Source: Tritrichomonas musculus (taxonomy: Eukaryota > Parabasalia > Tritrichomonadida > Tritrichomonadidae). Taken from it: 64,000 bases of DNA. Position numbers and translations under genes: made by a program. Where the stretch lies: positions 7,301,501-7,365,500 of the forward strand of contig JAPFFF010000005.1 in assembly GCA_039105265.1 (NCBI GenBank), read 5' to 3'. The notes under the pieces are model-generated. The model was not told where the DNA came from. It was given only the letters and a program-made list of their open reading frames with translations, and ran no database searches. Shown piece by piece: positions 1-11,606 of the stretch (position 1 is the stretch's first letter; every line of letters begins with the position of its first letter).

Positions 1-1873
1 TTTTTTATTCTGAATTTACTTATGTATTTAGTTATTTTGGAAATGAAATTTCATTATATTAACGATAATAGTCTATTTTATTATTAAAATTTAATAATAA
101 AATATCATAGAACCTCCAAACATCATTAAAATACAAAAATATCATAATTAATTGATTTTTTCTGCAGATAAATAATTATATTTGCTTGGTATGATTATAT
201 ATAACAATTATTTGTTATTATTTTTCCGAAAACTTTGATTTTTAATAAACTTAAATATTCATGAAATTATTATCTTTTCAACTCCAAAATGAAAATACTA
301 TATTTAATATGCTTTATTAAATAAATATATATTAAAAAAATTATATTTTGTAATAAAAATTCCGTATCAACAAAACATTAATTATAATATAATAGAATTA
401 TTAACACCAATCGTGGTACAAAATAAAATACCAATGTAAATAAACACTCAACAGAAAAGAATATTCCCCAGGATTTCAAAAATAAAAAATGTGATTTGGA
501 AATTTATAAGTCTACTATAAATTTTATTTAAAAGATATAATATCATTTTATCATTTAGCACTAAAATAAAATATCAAAACTATTAATTTACAAGTCCTTT
601 GGATGATCAAAAAAAAACATCATTAGGACTTTATTTCATCACACTTGAAATAATTATGTAATGTATCATTATGGATTATATTATCTAATATAAATAATCA
701 ATATATTTAAAAAATATTGTTTTTTCTTGTTTTTATAATAAGATATAAATGTTTTTTTAAGGATTCTTAACGTACGAAAAACGGTTACCCGTGCTCCTTT
801 GGATAAATTGGTCATTTTGAATTTTTTGATTTTACAAATGGCGGAATCTCATTTTAAATAATATTCCCTATTCTTAAAATATATTTTATAATAAAAATAT
901 TGAGTTTGATCGTTTAGAATTAATTTTCTAACCGCCTAAAATTGAATCATTCCGTTTATTAATTCAACTTTTTGAATTCATTTTTCTAACTAAACTTTTT
1001 CTTTGAAGTTATGTTCAAACAAAATATATCATTTTATTGAGCATTAAAAGAAGAAATCGAATATTACAAAATAAAAAGTTAGAAATGATCATGTATCGAA
1101 AAAACTTCAAAATAATTATTATATTAACTTTTTTGAACTAACTACAAAATAATTATAAATATTCATGTTTTATAATGGATAATGTATATGTATAAAATCA
1201 AATGGTTTTAGTAGTTTTGAAGGATATCTCTTACGAAGAGAGATCTATTAGTTTGTGAAGTCAAAAAAAACTAGATGAATATTAAGTTTTTTGATTGGTT
1301 TCAATGACCAATTTAAAGATTATTAGATGGGTAAGAAAATTTATTAAAATCACCAAATAAAAGCTAAAATTCGAAGAGATATTGAAACTTTTTGAGGTCA
1401 AAAAAAGAGTGTCCCAACCATCTTTTGAGCAAAGAGTTTTTATTGATTCAAGTTATGGTTTATTATACCGTCATTCTTGTTTGTAGGTTATTGAATCCTA
1501 ATGTAGCAGTTAATCCTATTCTTTTAAAAAAAAAAATCTTATTAATACTTATTCAAAAATACGAATTATAAACCTTATTCATTCATTTCTAAAAGTTTTT
1601 GGAACGTTTTTACAAAAATAAATGTAATTAAGAGTATAAGAATGAAAAATTATTTTGATGAAAAAATTAATTTTTGGTCCATTTATTATTTATAATTATT
1701 AGATGAGTAAAAGAATATAAGTTAGTGTAAGAAATTATATTTTAATAATGCTTATCAAATTATTGGATTCAAATTTATAATTTAATTTCGTTTATTGATC
1801 AAATTTCTTTTCTCATTTTATGTTATGTTCTTTGTAGATTTCTGATTCTTAATAGTATTATAAAATTGTTTTG
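1..1873. other. AT-rich intergenic DNA without a recognisable gene
   Basis: No open frame with a credible start or protein character is visible here. The stretch is strongly AT-rich with short homopolymer runs. The only clear structure is a dispersed repeat at about 801-1408, which recurs inverted at about 51485-52094. Confidence 0.6.
801..1408 (+). repeat. dispersed repeat, copy A (about 600 bp)
   Basis: This segment matches the reverse complement of about 51485-52094 with scattered substitutions and small indels. The two copies share, for example, GGTCATTTTGAATTTTTTGA at one end and CTTTTTGAGGTCAAAAAAA at the other. Similarity stops abruptly outside both ends. There is no open frame, so it is likely a non-autonomous mobile element or a decayed fragment of one. 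No terminal inverted repeat or target duplication was found. Confidence 0.65.
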
Positions 1874-3238
1874 GATAGAGATATACCTTCTAATGGTAAC
1901 CTAAAAAAATGGACCCGACCCGTTTTTTTCGGGTAGGGTAATTACCTACCATTCAAGTGAAGTGTTTAAGTATTACCCGATTATTTTTCTTTAATTATTC
2001 ATTTAATTTATAATAAAAAATAAATAATAATTTTTTTCATTAAAAATTTTGATTTCTTGATTCATTTTCAATATCTGATTCTAACTTTAATGAAAATTTT
2101 CCTCTGAAAAAGCTGATATATATTCAATTTCAATTTTTTTTGATTTTATAATATTACTTTTATAACTTTATTCTAAACCCAACAAATAACATAATTAATA
2201 TTAAATTTTCATATTATGATTATTATTCCATAAAAAAAATGATTTTTTTTGGAATCACTTAATTTGATATCATCCAAACATATGATATCGTAGCAAATTG
2301 CATCTCAAATATTATCAATAGAATATCTGACAAGAATAATAATAATATCATTAAAGAAATGGTCTGGTAAAAAATTACCATCTTTATAAATGGCCGGGTA
2401 AAATTTTACCTTTAGGTAATATGTTATTTTCCTACCCAGGTAAAAAATGACCCTACCCAAGAAGGACCTGTCAAAAGGGGTCGGGTAGGTACCGCTTTCA
2501 AGGTCTAGTTTACAAGCAAAACATTCAGTAATTTTATCATATTATTTGGTTTATCCTTAGAATTATATGATTATTAAAATTATTTTTATTTATATTTAAA
2601 TTTGAATTTCTTTATTTTTAAATAACTCAGTAAATCTGTTTAAGGACGTGGTAGGACCAAATATAATTTGAATTTTATGTGTAAATATCTCCTTAAATAA
2701 TTTGTTATTGTAGTTCTAAAATATATTATTATATTATATATTTGATATTTATTAAAATAAATCAATAAGAAATGAGATATCCTACGTATATTAAAGAAAA
2801 GCATCCAAATTAAAAATGACATTAAAATGAATAGAACGACTTTATTAATCAAAAAATAAATGGCTTTTATTAAATATATACATGCTTGCTCACTTTTCCT
2901 ATTGACCAAAATTACATAATTTGAAAAAAAAATTTTAATGATCATCAATATTCTGAAAAACTTTTGTTATACTTTTTTCTTAAATAGAGTTTAATTTTGG
3001 GATATTTGTAAGTTTACTATAATATTATTTATTGCATACATTAAAATTCAATTTTAATGAGGTGATAAAAAAAGTGGTTTTAGCCAAATTCATAACTTTC
3101 AAATGAATAGAAGTATGCGAATTCACAAATATAGCACTTGAACTATTAATATATCAAAATTAAGCATTTGTTGAATATTTCCTATTGAGTATTTTTTTAA
3201 TTCATTTACTTTTTTATTCAAAAATTTATACTTCAGCA

Positions 3239-4293
3239 GGTCCGATACTGGGTTTCCCTGTCCAGTGAGGTGAATAGCCAAGTTTGACTTTTTGAGGCAT
3301 TTCTCGTTATTTCATATGGACAGCAGACCGTTTTATTGTATTCAAAAAAAAATGTAAAGTTATGAATTATTTGAGAAAAAATGTCCATTAAAATCTTATG
3401 GACATTTAGCTTTTTTCCTCCTCCAATATTTTTGAATAATACAATAGATGCAAAATTTAAAAAAAAATTTGTCTTTCTTTAACAAAATAAAAAAACATTC
3501 AAAAAAATATCTACATTGAAATATTTCAAACAATTACTATCATTTTTCAAAGTAATAAAATAAAAATATCTCAAAAAGTTTATGCTACAATCTATATAAA
3601 ATTCAAAAAATAAAGAATATCTTTAACATTTCTAAATTTAATAATATAAAAAAACAATATTTTATTTTATAAAACATTATAATTCAATTATAAATATGAA
3701 TTGTACTCTAAAATAAGCAGAATTGAAAAAAAATTATCATTGCAATCTTTTCAAGGTAAAACTTAATTACATGTGATATTTTCTGTCAATATTCTCTATC
3801 AGTAAATATGACCAATCGATTAATCACATTGATCTAGAATAATACAAATTATAGAACAAAATTTATTAAAAATATAATTTCAAAAGATTATTTTAGAAAT
3901 GAATTTATAAAACAAATAAAGATTGAATATAATTGGTCAAGCCAAATAAATTGAAAGAATCATTCAACTTTTCTTAATAACAAAATAATTTTTTATTTTT
4001 TTTGCGATTTATACATTTTATATATTATTATGAAAAATTATTTAATTAAAATTCTTTATATTTATTGTGAGACTAGCCTTGATTGAATGAGAACATTCAA
4101 TTTTGGCTATTTTGGACATTTTCAGAATAAAAATAAACCGTTAAATGGACACTTTTTCTCAAATAATTCATAACTTTACATTTTTTTTTGAATACAATAA
4201 AACGGTCTGCTGTCCATATGAAATAACGAGAAATGCCTCAAAAAGTCAAACTTGGCTATTCACCTCACTGGACAGGGAAACCCAGGTCCGATA
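3239..4293. mobile_element. non-autonomous inverted-repeat element with 9-bp target duplication
   Basis: The element proper is 3249-4284. It begins TGGGTTTCCCTGTCCAGTGA and ends with the reverse complement. The inverted repeats are 141 bp (3249-3389 and 4144-4284) with about one mismatch. Both sides are flanked by GGTCCGATA (3239-3247 and 4285-4293). The roughly 750-bp interior is AT-rich with no coding frame. Long terminal repeats and a 9-10-bp duplication are typical of MULE-derived elements. The near-identical repeats suggest a young insertion. It lies inside the larger candidate element 1884-5320. Confidence 0.85.
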
Positions 4294-4804
4294 TCATTAA
4301 AATTGAATGACAGCAAATTGTCTTCTGGGATAATTTTTGAAATTATTGGAAAAATAATATTATATATAGGGTGGCACTGGGTGGACCAAAATTAAGAAAA
4401 TGGGTCAAAAAAAAGTAAACATTTGGGTCACCATTTATCCTCTCAATTATTTGAATTGAATACGATTAAATAAGGTCAAATAATTGCTTTTTTTTCATAT
4501 AGTATATTTAATTTTTTTTTTATTTATTTTGATTTTTTTTCGGTCAAAAAGTTTCCACAATTTGATAGAGTGAAAAATAATCATGAACTTTTTCTTGGAG
4601 CAAAAAATAAAACATAACTTTTTCTTAAAGATAAAAAATAAAATAACTTTTTGATGCAAAATGTTTATTACAAGAGAAACCAAATTGACCCTCAATTATT
4701 TTTCTATTTATTTTAATCGTTTGTTTTTATAGAATATGTGCTTAAAATAGAACAATGTTCTTGAAAGAAAAATATATTATTACGCCATTATTATCTAAAG
4801 CATA

Positions 4805-5087
4805 GACACTTTTTGAGCGAAGCTCAAAAAGTGGCGTTTCTTGCAATTTCCTCAAATCAGATATTCAAACATCAAAACCAGCTATAACCAAGTTATTACA
4901 TAACCGAAATGAATCTTATGCTTGGACACTTTTTGAGCGAAGCTCTAAAAGTGGCCTTTTATTATTTTCAAATTTGATTTCTTTTCAAAACTTACATAAA
5001 TCAACTTCCATGAAGAAAACAAATGAAATATTATACCTAATAGATCTCAAGAATGACAATTTTTTGATCAAAGCTCAAAAAGTTGTC
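4805..5087. repeat. three spaced hairpins (degenerate tandem array, period 120-130 bp)
   Basis: Three palindromes start at 4805, 4925 and 5055. The first two have the form CACTTTTTGAG-CGAAG-CTCAAAAAGTG and the third is GACAATTTTTTGA-TCAAAG-CTCAAAAAGTTGTC-like. The AAAAAGTG/CACTTTTT core is also common next to genes elsewhere in the window. The spacing and the shared loop suggest tandem duplication of a unit carrying a hairpin. Function is unknown. Confidence 0.7.
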
Positions 5088-5199
5088 ATTAAATGATATT
5101 AATTATTAATTGAATTTCAAAATACAAAAAACATTTATGTATGTTCAATGATTATAGTTTATTAAATGATTTATGATTATATCGCGCGTTAGTTTTCTT

Positions 5200-5200
<1 letters not shown>

Positions 5201-5238
<38 letters not shown>
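5201..5238 (+). repeat. poly(T) tract, 38 bp
   Basis: This is an uninterrupted run of T, followed by a short stretch richer in GC (GCGAAAATCCTTACGTGCGA). A comparable tract lies at 12729-12770. Its length in the assembly may be unreliable. Confidence 0.9.
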
Positions 5239-5240
<2 letters not shown>

Positions 5241-5406
5241 TTTGCGAAAATCCTTACGTGCGAGCGTGCGAAGAAAAAAATTTAAAATATTGATCGGGTA
5301 GGTACCGCTTTCAAGGTCTAGATAGAGATAATCTTGAAAAAAATATAACCGTTTTTGACTATTTAGTTAAAAGGAATATTATATTTTATTATTTTTCATA
5401 AGGGCA

Positions 5407-7191
5407 ATGTCGAACGATTATCAAAGAGATGCATATGGAAATAACCAAGGCCCGCCTAATAGCTATAATGCTCAAGGCAATCAAAATTACCGAAATTATA
5501 ATTCGAATGGGAATTCTTCTTTTGGCAATCAAAAATTTAGTTTAGATCTTGATAGTTGGGGATGTGTGAATAATCCGCTAAAACCTCAAAGGAATTTTTC
5601 GCCAGGTAGTAATAATACTAATATGAATCGACCTCAAAATAATTATACTCCACCGACAAATCGACCTCCAAATAATAATTCAGACAAATTTTATCAATCA
5701 GATTATAATAATAATAATAGACAGCAAGATCGTTACTATGATAGGAATGGCTATAACGATAATAATAATAGATTTAATGATCATAATGACAGAAATTATT
5801 ATTATAATGATCATAATAATCGATACAATGATTATAATGATAATCGAGGTTACGATTATAGAAATGATAGGAATGAAAGAAATGATTGGAATGATAGATA
5901 TGATAGGCATGATCAATACGATCGAAGCCGTCATCATGATAATGAATATGATCGAGACAGAGATAGAGATAGAGACAGAGATAGAGACAGAGACAGAGAC
6001 AGAGATAGAGACAGAGATAGAGACAGAGACAGAGATAGAGACAGAGATAGAGACAGAGACAGAGATAGAGACAGAGATAGAGATTCTTCTCGATATTCAT
6101 TGCAAAGGCATCGGTCTGCTGTTTCACCTCCAATTTCTACATCGCCTTCAGATAACATTCATCATCATAATTCAAGTTCTCATCTCTCACCTCCTAGTTC
6201 AAAACCGTTGCCTCTGAGACCATCCCCTCCGCCGCAATTGCCAGATTTATCATCAAGTGATGATGAAAGTAATATAAAGCGTACACAAAGTGGTAATAAA
6301 AAGCTTAAAAAAAGTTCATCAACAAATAGCAACTTGGTTACTCCTCGCGAAGTAGTAGATGCACCACAAAGCAATACGCTTTCATCATCTTTACTAAAAT
6401 TAAAAGATAAAGCTAATAAAACTGATTCAAGTTCAGTATCAGGAAAGCCGCAAAACCAAGAAATTATTTTAACAAAGCCAAAGAAGAAGCCATTATTTAT
6501 TTCACAATCAAATTCTATGGTTGAAGATACGGTAATTCATAAGAAGCCTTTTCATTCAAATTTTGAAAAAGTAGTAACTCCTTTTCCAGAAAAAAAGAAA
6601 CATAAAGAAGATGAATCTAAAAGTTCACATGTGAAAGAATCACCAAAAGATAAAGATATTATAATAAAAGAAAAAAGAGAGAAAAGCGAGAAAATTTCAA
6701 AGAAAGAAAAATTATATGACCCTTTGAACCAATATCAAAAGGTAAAAGATTGGATTGATCTTAAACTTTTCATTGAAAACGATTTTAATTCAGAAGATCA
6801 AAAAAACGCTGATAAAAACAATCAAAATAATGAATTAGATTTAAACTCTTTTATTCATGAATTTAAATTTGATGAAGATATATTAAGAAGGCGTGACTGG
6901 CAGAAGAAACCTGATTCTCTCATTGGAAGAATAACTCAATTTGAATTTGATTTCAAATCAAATAATGCCCCGATTAAAGACTTTATTGTAAAAGACAAAG
7001 ATGATCCTTTCTATTATAATTCAAATCCTTTTACACTAGAAATAGTTCCAACAGAAGAAGAGAAGTTGACAAATCTTTTGAAAAAATATAATTTACCAGA
7101 CCTTAATAAATATATTGATGATCAGCAAACAAAAAATGATGAAGAAAAGAAAAAATCCATTAGCAGCCTTAATAATTTGAAGCGTTTTTAA
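5407..7191 (+). CDS. Arg-Asp-repeat, low-complexity protein (594 aa), possibly RNA-associated
   Basis: I do not recognise a named family. Residues 1-180 are Asn/Tyr/Gly/Pro-rich and disordered. Residues about 181-225 are an almost pure Arg-Asp alternation encoded by a GAGACA/GATAGA microsatellite (about 5950-6083). Residues about 225-440 are Ser/Pro/Lys-rich. The last 150 residues (from about [12 protein letters not shown]) look folded, with conserved-looking aromatic and acidic positions. RD and RS dipeptide tracts are usual in splicing and mRNA-processing factors, so a nuclear RNA role is plausible but inferred. The ATG at 5407 follows TTTCATAAGGGCA, a possible initiator. The gene begins about 85 bases after a transposon end. 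The repeat should be length-variable between strains. Confidence 0.8.
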   Translation: MSNDYQRDAYGNNQGPPNSYNAQGNQNYRNYNSNGNSSFGNQKFSLDLDSWGCVNNPLKPQRNFSPGSNNTNMNRPQNNYTPPTNRPPNNNSDKFYQSDYNNNNRQQDRYYDRNGYNDNNNRFNDHNDRNYYYNDHNNRYNDYNDNRGYDYRNDRNERNDWNDRYDRHDQYDRSRHHDNEYDRDRDRDRDRDRDRDRDRDRDRDRDRDRDRDRDRDRDRDRDRDRDSSRYSLQRHRSAVSPPISTSPSDNIHHHNSSSHLSPPSSKPLPLRPSPPPQLPDLSSSDDESNIKRTQSGNKKLKKSSSTNSNLVTPREVVDAPQSNTLSSSLLKLKDKANKTDSSSVSGKPQNQEIILTKPKKKPLFISQSNSMVEDTVIHKKPFHSNFEKVVTPFPEKKKHKEDESKSSHVKESPKDKDIIIKEKREKSEKISKKEKLYDPLNQYQKVKDWIDLKLFIENDFNSEDQKNADKNNQNNELDLNSFIHEFKFDEDILRRRDWQKKPDSLIGRITQFEFDFKSNNAPIKDFIVKDKDDPFYYNSNPFTLEIVPTEEEKLTNLLKKYNLPDLNKYIDDQQTKNDEEKKKSISSLNNLKRF

Positions 7192-7345
7192 AAATCAAAG
7201 AAAAAAATAATTGTATTTTTAAATAATAAAAGTTCGATTTATATAGATTGATTTGTTTTAAATCAAATCTATTAAATCTTTATGATTAAGCATAATGCAA
7301 ACATACCGTTATACAACTATTTGAATCTCTTTTGAGAACTAAGAA

Positions 7346-7419
7346 GCCTTCGTAGCTCAGTCGGCTAGAGCATCGGACTTTTAATCCGAGTGTCGCGGGT
7401 TCGAGTCCCGTCGGAGGCA
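7346..7419 (+). tRNA. tRNA-Lys (anticodon TTT)
   Basis: The cloverleaf can be folded by hand. The 7-bp acceptor pairs GCCTTCG (7346-7352) with CGGAGGC (7412-7418), with one G-T pair, and the discriminator is A. The D arm is GCTC/GAGC, the anticodon stem TCGGA/TCCGA has loop CTTTTAA, and the T arm holds TTCGAGT. Internal promoter boxes are visible: A box TAGCTCAGTCGG and B box GGTTCGAGTCC. There is no intron, and no encoded CCA was found. A short T run follows at once, consistent with a Pol III terminator. It sits between two convergent protein genes. Confidence 0.95.
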
Positions 7420-7479
7420 TTTTTTTCCCCTATTATGAAAAAAAAAAATATTAACCTTTAAGAGATTATTAAACTTTTT

Positions 7480-10400
7480 TTATTTAACAATTGTTTTAAT
7501 ATCGAAAATCTTTTCATTATGAATGATTGCTTTATCCTTCATTTTCAAATAAGGGCTGATATATTCATATTTTGTTACAATATTAGCTTTTCTTATATCT
7601 TTAACCCATAAAACGAATTTTTGTACATCATCATAAAAGCCTACAATATTGTCAGGTGCATAAATAAAAGAGTCAATATTTTCTTTGCTAAGTTCCTGAT
7701 TTTTTTTGAGATCATCCATCGATTCAAATAGTAGAATTTTGCATTCATAATAGATGCTATTGTTGAAAAAGTAGCAAGTTAACTCCGATGCACCTTCAAT
7801 GTATTCATTCAAAGGAAATAGTTCGTTTTCAGTTTCACTTCGAATTGATAAAGAATTTTTCAATAACTTTTGAATCAAGTTGTTTTTAACATTTCCATTT
7901 ACTTTTCCTAAAATAGCTATTTGAATTTTTTTCCGGCACATCAATAAATGTTGATATAAATCTTCCTCGGTTGATACAATTCTAAAATGGCTTTGATTTC
8001 TTGAATTTAATGTGTTCTGACTTGACATTGCAAAATTATAAATTTGAAGGAATAAATTTTGTAGAGATGAATTTCGTTTGAATAATAAGAAATAATAATC
8101 AAAGATAAAAATCATCGATGATACAAAATTAGGAATATATACTAAATTAAAAATGTTGAATGGAACATTGCTGAAAGTCATATAAAGTTCATTATTTTCT
8201 CTAAGGATAGCCTCAATTGGTTTTTTATTTCTGCGAAAGAATGAGTCTATATCATTCAGTGCATTGGTTATATCGATGACTTTCTGAAGTGGATTTGTAT
8301 TTGCTGAAAATGCATTGCAAAGTTGGTCAACAAGAGAATAATATTCTTTTTTATTTTTAAGTTTTTTCATTATATCTATTTTTTTAACAGCTTGGAACTT
8401 AAACTGTATAAATTTAGCTTTTTTCGCTATATTTTTATCATTATTGGTATCATCACTGTCACTGTCATCTTCGTTGTCATTGTCGATACTGAAGTCATCA
8501 TCGCTTTCATTATTTTTCACTATATTTTGTACATCATCATTATCATCTTCATTTACGGATAAATCATCACTGCCGTGGTTATCATTATCTGTATCTATAT
8601 CATTATCTGTATCAGTATCATTATCTGTATCAGTATCATTATCTGTATCTATATCATTATCTGTATCAGTATCATTATCTGTATCTATATCATTATCTGT
8701 ATCTATATCATTATCTGTATCTATATCATTATCTGTATCAGTATCATTATCTGTATCTTCTGTGTTGTCAACATCTCCAAATAGGTCTTCAGCATCGTTA
8801 ATTTCGTTGTCACTTTGGAAATCATTGCTTTTAAGCTTAGCATCGATTACCAAGGTTGCGCTTAATTCATCAACAATATCAATAGGCTTTTTGTCATCAT
8901 TTCCTAGTTCGTCATCTGTAATTTCGTTGAAATCATCCCTGTTTCCACTAAATTTGGTATAAAAAAGTGTTTTGTAAACATTGTCAAAAGCCTTTGCCGA
9001 TTTTCTATGTTTTAAAAATTTGTTGAATGTTAAATCTTTCAGTAAGTTAAATATTAAATACGTGTTCCAATCATAATTGATTCGCTTATCTTTTTCTTTG
9101 CTTAGATCATTAAGGGCAGAAAAGGTATTGGTATTGTCATTATTAATTATGTATAAATAATTTTGTCTCAAAAGTTCGGGATTCTTGATAATTTGTTCAA
9201 TATTTAATCCGTTGTTAAAATTAAATTCTTTTTTGTCGTTGTCACTGTCATTGTTTGCTCCAAATAATTTATTGAAAAAGTTTTTTTCTGCTTTTTCTTT
9301 TTGTAGCTTGTTCTTTTTATCTATTATCTCTTTCATTAATGTATTTGCATAATTAAATTTCAATATTTTTGACATTTCTTGGATAACTGAATGCTTTATA
9401 TCCGATTGAATTTGAAATTGTCTCAAATTTTCTGATTTTTGTTCAATTTTTTTATCGAAATTTGGAAATTTGGAAATTTCAGCTTTTATATCGTTTAAAA
9501 AAGATTTCATTGAGGTTTTAGTTTTTTCTAACGTTCTTTTTATATCATCATAGCATGATTTCCTTTCTTTATATGTTTCCAAATCTCCACGCGAAACAAG
9601 GTACTTTTGTACGAACTTGTCGTAATCGCTCATATGTATTTTTGGAAATGTTGGTAGAAGATCTGACATTTTTAGTAATTTTTTAAAAGAGATATCAGAA
9701 CTTTTAAAATTAAATTGAGAATTTTCAATAGAAGAAACGCCCGTAGATTTAATATTAGAAAAAATTGAATTCAAGTTTTTTATAATATCATAAAATTTAT
9801 CGAAATCACATCTGTAAAACATCCCGATAAAATTTGAATCGAAAGGAGGTGGTAATTGATTAGAATAAAAATGCGTAATTTGAAAAACATGTGGATTTTC
9901 AAATATGAATTTAAATAGTGAGTGAAGTCTATCTTTATGATGAATAAAATACGCATGAACACTTTCTGGAAAATATCTGTCATTCGCCTTCCATGATTGT
10001 ATCATTTGTTTTTTAATATATTTTATATCCAAAGATTTTGATTCCAAGCCATTTGCGTATGGTAAAAAAATTGGTCTAAAAGATTTTGATATAAAATTTA
10101 CAAGTTCTGGTGTAAGAAAAAGTACTTGTTCGTATTCATCATTTGTTATAAAAATATCATATTCCTTGTTTTCATTTTTCATTTGGTTCAAGTAATTTTG
10201 AGTTAATGATAAATATAATAAGTCTTTTTGATTTATTTTTATAGTGTTTGAATTTTCAAAATTTTCTTCACAGTAACTCTTAAAACTACTGGGGTTTGCT
10301 GGTCCATCCTGTTTGTTGGATTTTGATTGATATAACTCAAGCACTTCTTTTATCCAAAAAGAATCTTTTTCAAGTATAGCTGGGCCATAAATATTTTTCA

Positions 10401-10626
10401 TTATGAAAAATAGGATTATGAAATACTGATTGAGCTCTTTCGTATTTTTTTCTTCTTGATGAGTGTGTGTTTCTTCAAGCCTCCTCCAAGTTTCTTGCTG
10501 TAATTTTTCTAGTGATTCTTCATTTTTGATAAATTCTTGAAGCTCCGTAATTTTTCTAATCAATAATATAAAATCTTCATTATTCTTACCCATTGAATAT
10601 TGAAGTTCGACAAAACGTTTTGTCAT
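7480..10626 (-). CDS. large protein with acidic Asp-Thr/Ile-Asp-Asn repeat (1048 aa), unknown function
   Basis: No family is recognised. The N-terminal 600 residues are helical with Lys/Glu-rich segments, including a probable coiled coil around residues 360-470. Residues about 620-685 are a repetitive acidic tract of DTDTDN/DIDTDN units encoded by a GATACA/GATATA microsatellite (about 8580-8760). It is followed by a mixed acidic tail of that region and a C-terminal roughly 300-residue segment that looks folded. A GKVNGN stretch near residue 915 resembles a P-loop only loosely and was not accepted as one. The ATG at 10626 is preceded on its strand by GATTCATTACGCGAA, which contains an initiator match (TCATTAC). 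It converges on the tRNA-Lys gene. The acidic repeat length is probably polymorphic. Confidence 0.8.
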   Translation of the reverse strand: MTKRFVELQYSMGKNNEDFILLIRKITELQEFIKNEESLEKLQQETWRRLEETHTHQEEKNTKELNQYFIILFFIMKNIYGPAILEKDSFWIKEVLELYQSKSNKQDGPANPSSFKSYCEENFENSNTIKINQKDLLYLSLTQNYLNQMKNENKEYDIFITNDEYEQVLFLTPELVNFISKSFRPIFLPYANGLESKSLDIKYIKKQMIQSWKANDRYFPESVHAYFIHHKDRLHSLFKFIFENPHVFQITHFYSNQLPPPFDSNFIGMFYRCDFDKFYDIIKNLNSIFSNIKSTGVSSIENSQFNFKSSDISFKKLLKMSDLLPTFPKIHMSDYDKFVQKYLVSRGDLETYKERKSCYDDIKRTLEKTKTSMKSFLNDIKAEISKFPNFDKKIEQKSENLRQFQIQSDIKHSVIQEMSKILKFNYANTLMKEIIDKKNKLQKEKAEKNFFNKLFGANNDSDNDKKEFNFNNGLNIEQIIKNPELLRQNYLYIINNDNTNTFSALNDLSKEKDKRINYDWNTYLIFNLLKDLTFNKFLKHRKSAKAFDNVYKTLFYTKFSGNRDDFNEITDDELGNDDKKPIDIVDELSATLVIDAKLKSNDFQSDNEINDAEDLFGDVDNTEDTDNDTDTDNDIDTDNDIDTDNDIDTDNDTDTDNDIDTDNDTDTDNDTDTDNDIDTDNDNHGSDDLSVNEDDNDDVQNIVKNNESDDDFSIDNDNEDDSDSDDTNNDKNIAKKAKFIQFKFQAVKKIDIMKKLKNKKEYYSLVDQLCNAFSANTNPLQKVIDITNALNDIDSFFRRNKKPIEAILRENNELYMTFSNVPFNIFNLVYIPNFVSSMIFIFDYYFLLFKRNSSLQNLFLQIYNFAMSSQNTLNSRNQSHFRIVSTEEDLYQHLLMCRKKIQIAILGKVNGNVKNNLIQKLLKNSLSIRSETENELFPLNEYIEGASELTCYFFNNSIYYECKILLFESMDDLKKNQELSKENIDSFIYAPDNIVGFYDDVQKFVLWVKDIRKANIVTKYEYISPYLKMKDKAIIHNEKIFDIKTIVK

Positions 10627-10772
10627 TTCGCGTAATGAATCAAATAAATTTTTGTCATAAACTTTTTAATAAAGATTACTCAAAAATTTAAAAATTTTAG
10701 AATAGAAAAATTTGTAATTCTCGCGGACACTTTTTGAATATTTTTTATTAAAAAGTTGTATAAGTAACATTA

Positions 10773-11514
10773 TAGTGGTCCTAAAAAATATTGATAAGAA
10801 AATTGAGAGAAATTTTCATGTTTCATTGAAAAAATTGAGAAAATTTATTTAAAAATAATTTGAGAGATTTTTAAAATTTCTTTCAAATTCATTCAAATTT
10901 AATGACCTATTCATGAATTTAAGAATCAATTGTTGGTCAATCTTTTGACCTTTTATTTATTTGTTTTCTTTACCAAAAAATACAAACAAACGCTATAATT
11001 TAATCGCAAGTGGTTCTGCAATCGCACAATTTTAATAAAAGCAAAACAGCTGATGCATTAAGTATTTCGTTAAATTGCGTCAAAGCAGTAGCTAAATAGA
11101 TTGATGAAGGGAGACCAGAAAAAACACAACCTTGCCGACCACAAATATTAACAAATGAAATCAAGTATTTCATATGCGTTAAAGCAATAATGTTTCCTGA
11201 AATCCCTGGAGCTGAAATGGCAAATGTTTCCTGAACACAAATTTTATTCTTTATATGGAATAATCTAAGTTTAGCAACAAACAATTCTTTGATTGATTCT
11301 TTTCCAAAGAAATTGAAACAATGCCTCGAAGTGCAAGGCAATCAAGTAAGATTTTAATTTTAATTTTTAATAAAAAATCAACTTTTTCAATTGCCGAAAA
11401 AATATTGATAAGAAATTTAACTTTTTAAATTAAAAATTTTAAAAATAAAATAACTTTTGTTAATGACGATTAACTATTGAATTCATTTCTTATCAATATT
11501 TTTTAGGAACATTA
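10773..11514 (+). mobile_element. decayed Tc1/mariner-like element, copy 1
   Basis: The ends are inverted copies of about 25-30 bp, CCTAAAAAATATTGATAAG at the left and its complement at the right, and both are bordered by TATA(G/A)TG, consistent with a TA target. On the + strand, about 11000-11345 translates with a few internal stops into a protein with helix-turn-helix character (ADALSISLNCVKAVAK, then CRPQILTNEIKYFI...). This resembles the DNA-binding part of mariner-type transposases. The DDE domain is absent, so this is an internally deleted fossil. A second, inverted copy lies at about 18892-20518. Confidence 0.6.
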
Positions 11515-11606
11515 TATTTTAACATAAAAAGTTATGTTTTCAAAGTATTCAAAAAGTGGCCTTACGAGAATTGTAAAATTTTTATTTCATAATATATCCC
11601 ATTTTA

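Larger units (their letters stand above)
1884..5320. mobile_element. candidate composite MULE-like element with 10-bp target duplication
   Basis: The 10-mer GATAGAGATA sits at 1874-1883 and again at 5321-5330. It directly flanks ends that are roughly inverted copies of each other: left TACCTTCTAATGGTAACC, and right, read inverted, TAGACCTTGAAAGCGGTACC. A perfect 10-bp duplication fits Mutator-like transposition (8-11 bp). The right end sequence also occurs internally at 2481-2508, and GGGTAGGG/CCCTACCC motifs cluster at 1912-2500, so 1884-2508 may be a smaller related unit nested or rearranged inside. No transposase is seen. The end similarity is imperfect, so the pairing is a hypothesis. Confidence 0.45.

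Noticed and set aside
5698-6217. Open frames on both strands across the Arg-Asp repeat
   Set aside because: They follow from the 6-bp microsatellite being open in several frames. Only the 594-aa frame has mixed composition on both sides and a full-length extent.
7850-7920. P-loop in the 1048-aa protein (GKVNGN...)
   Set aside because: It lacks the G-x4-GK-S/T spacing, and no Walker B or G-protein motif follows.
8444-8962. Ser-rich plus-strand frames opposite the acidic repeat
   Set aside because: They mirror the GATACA repeat of the 1048-aa gene and have no sequence character of their own.
9300-9420. CRISPR-like arrays or phase-variable bacterial repeats
   Set aside because: No array of equal repeats with unique spacers exists anywhere in the window, and all other signals are eukaryotic.
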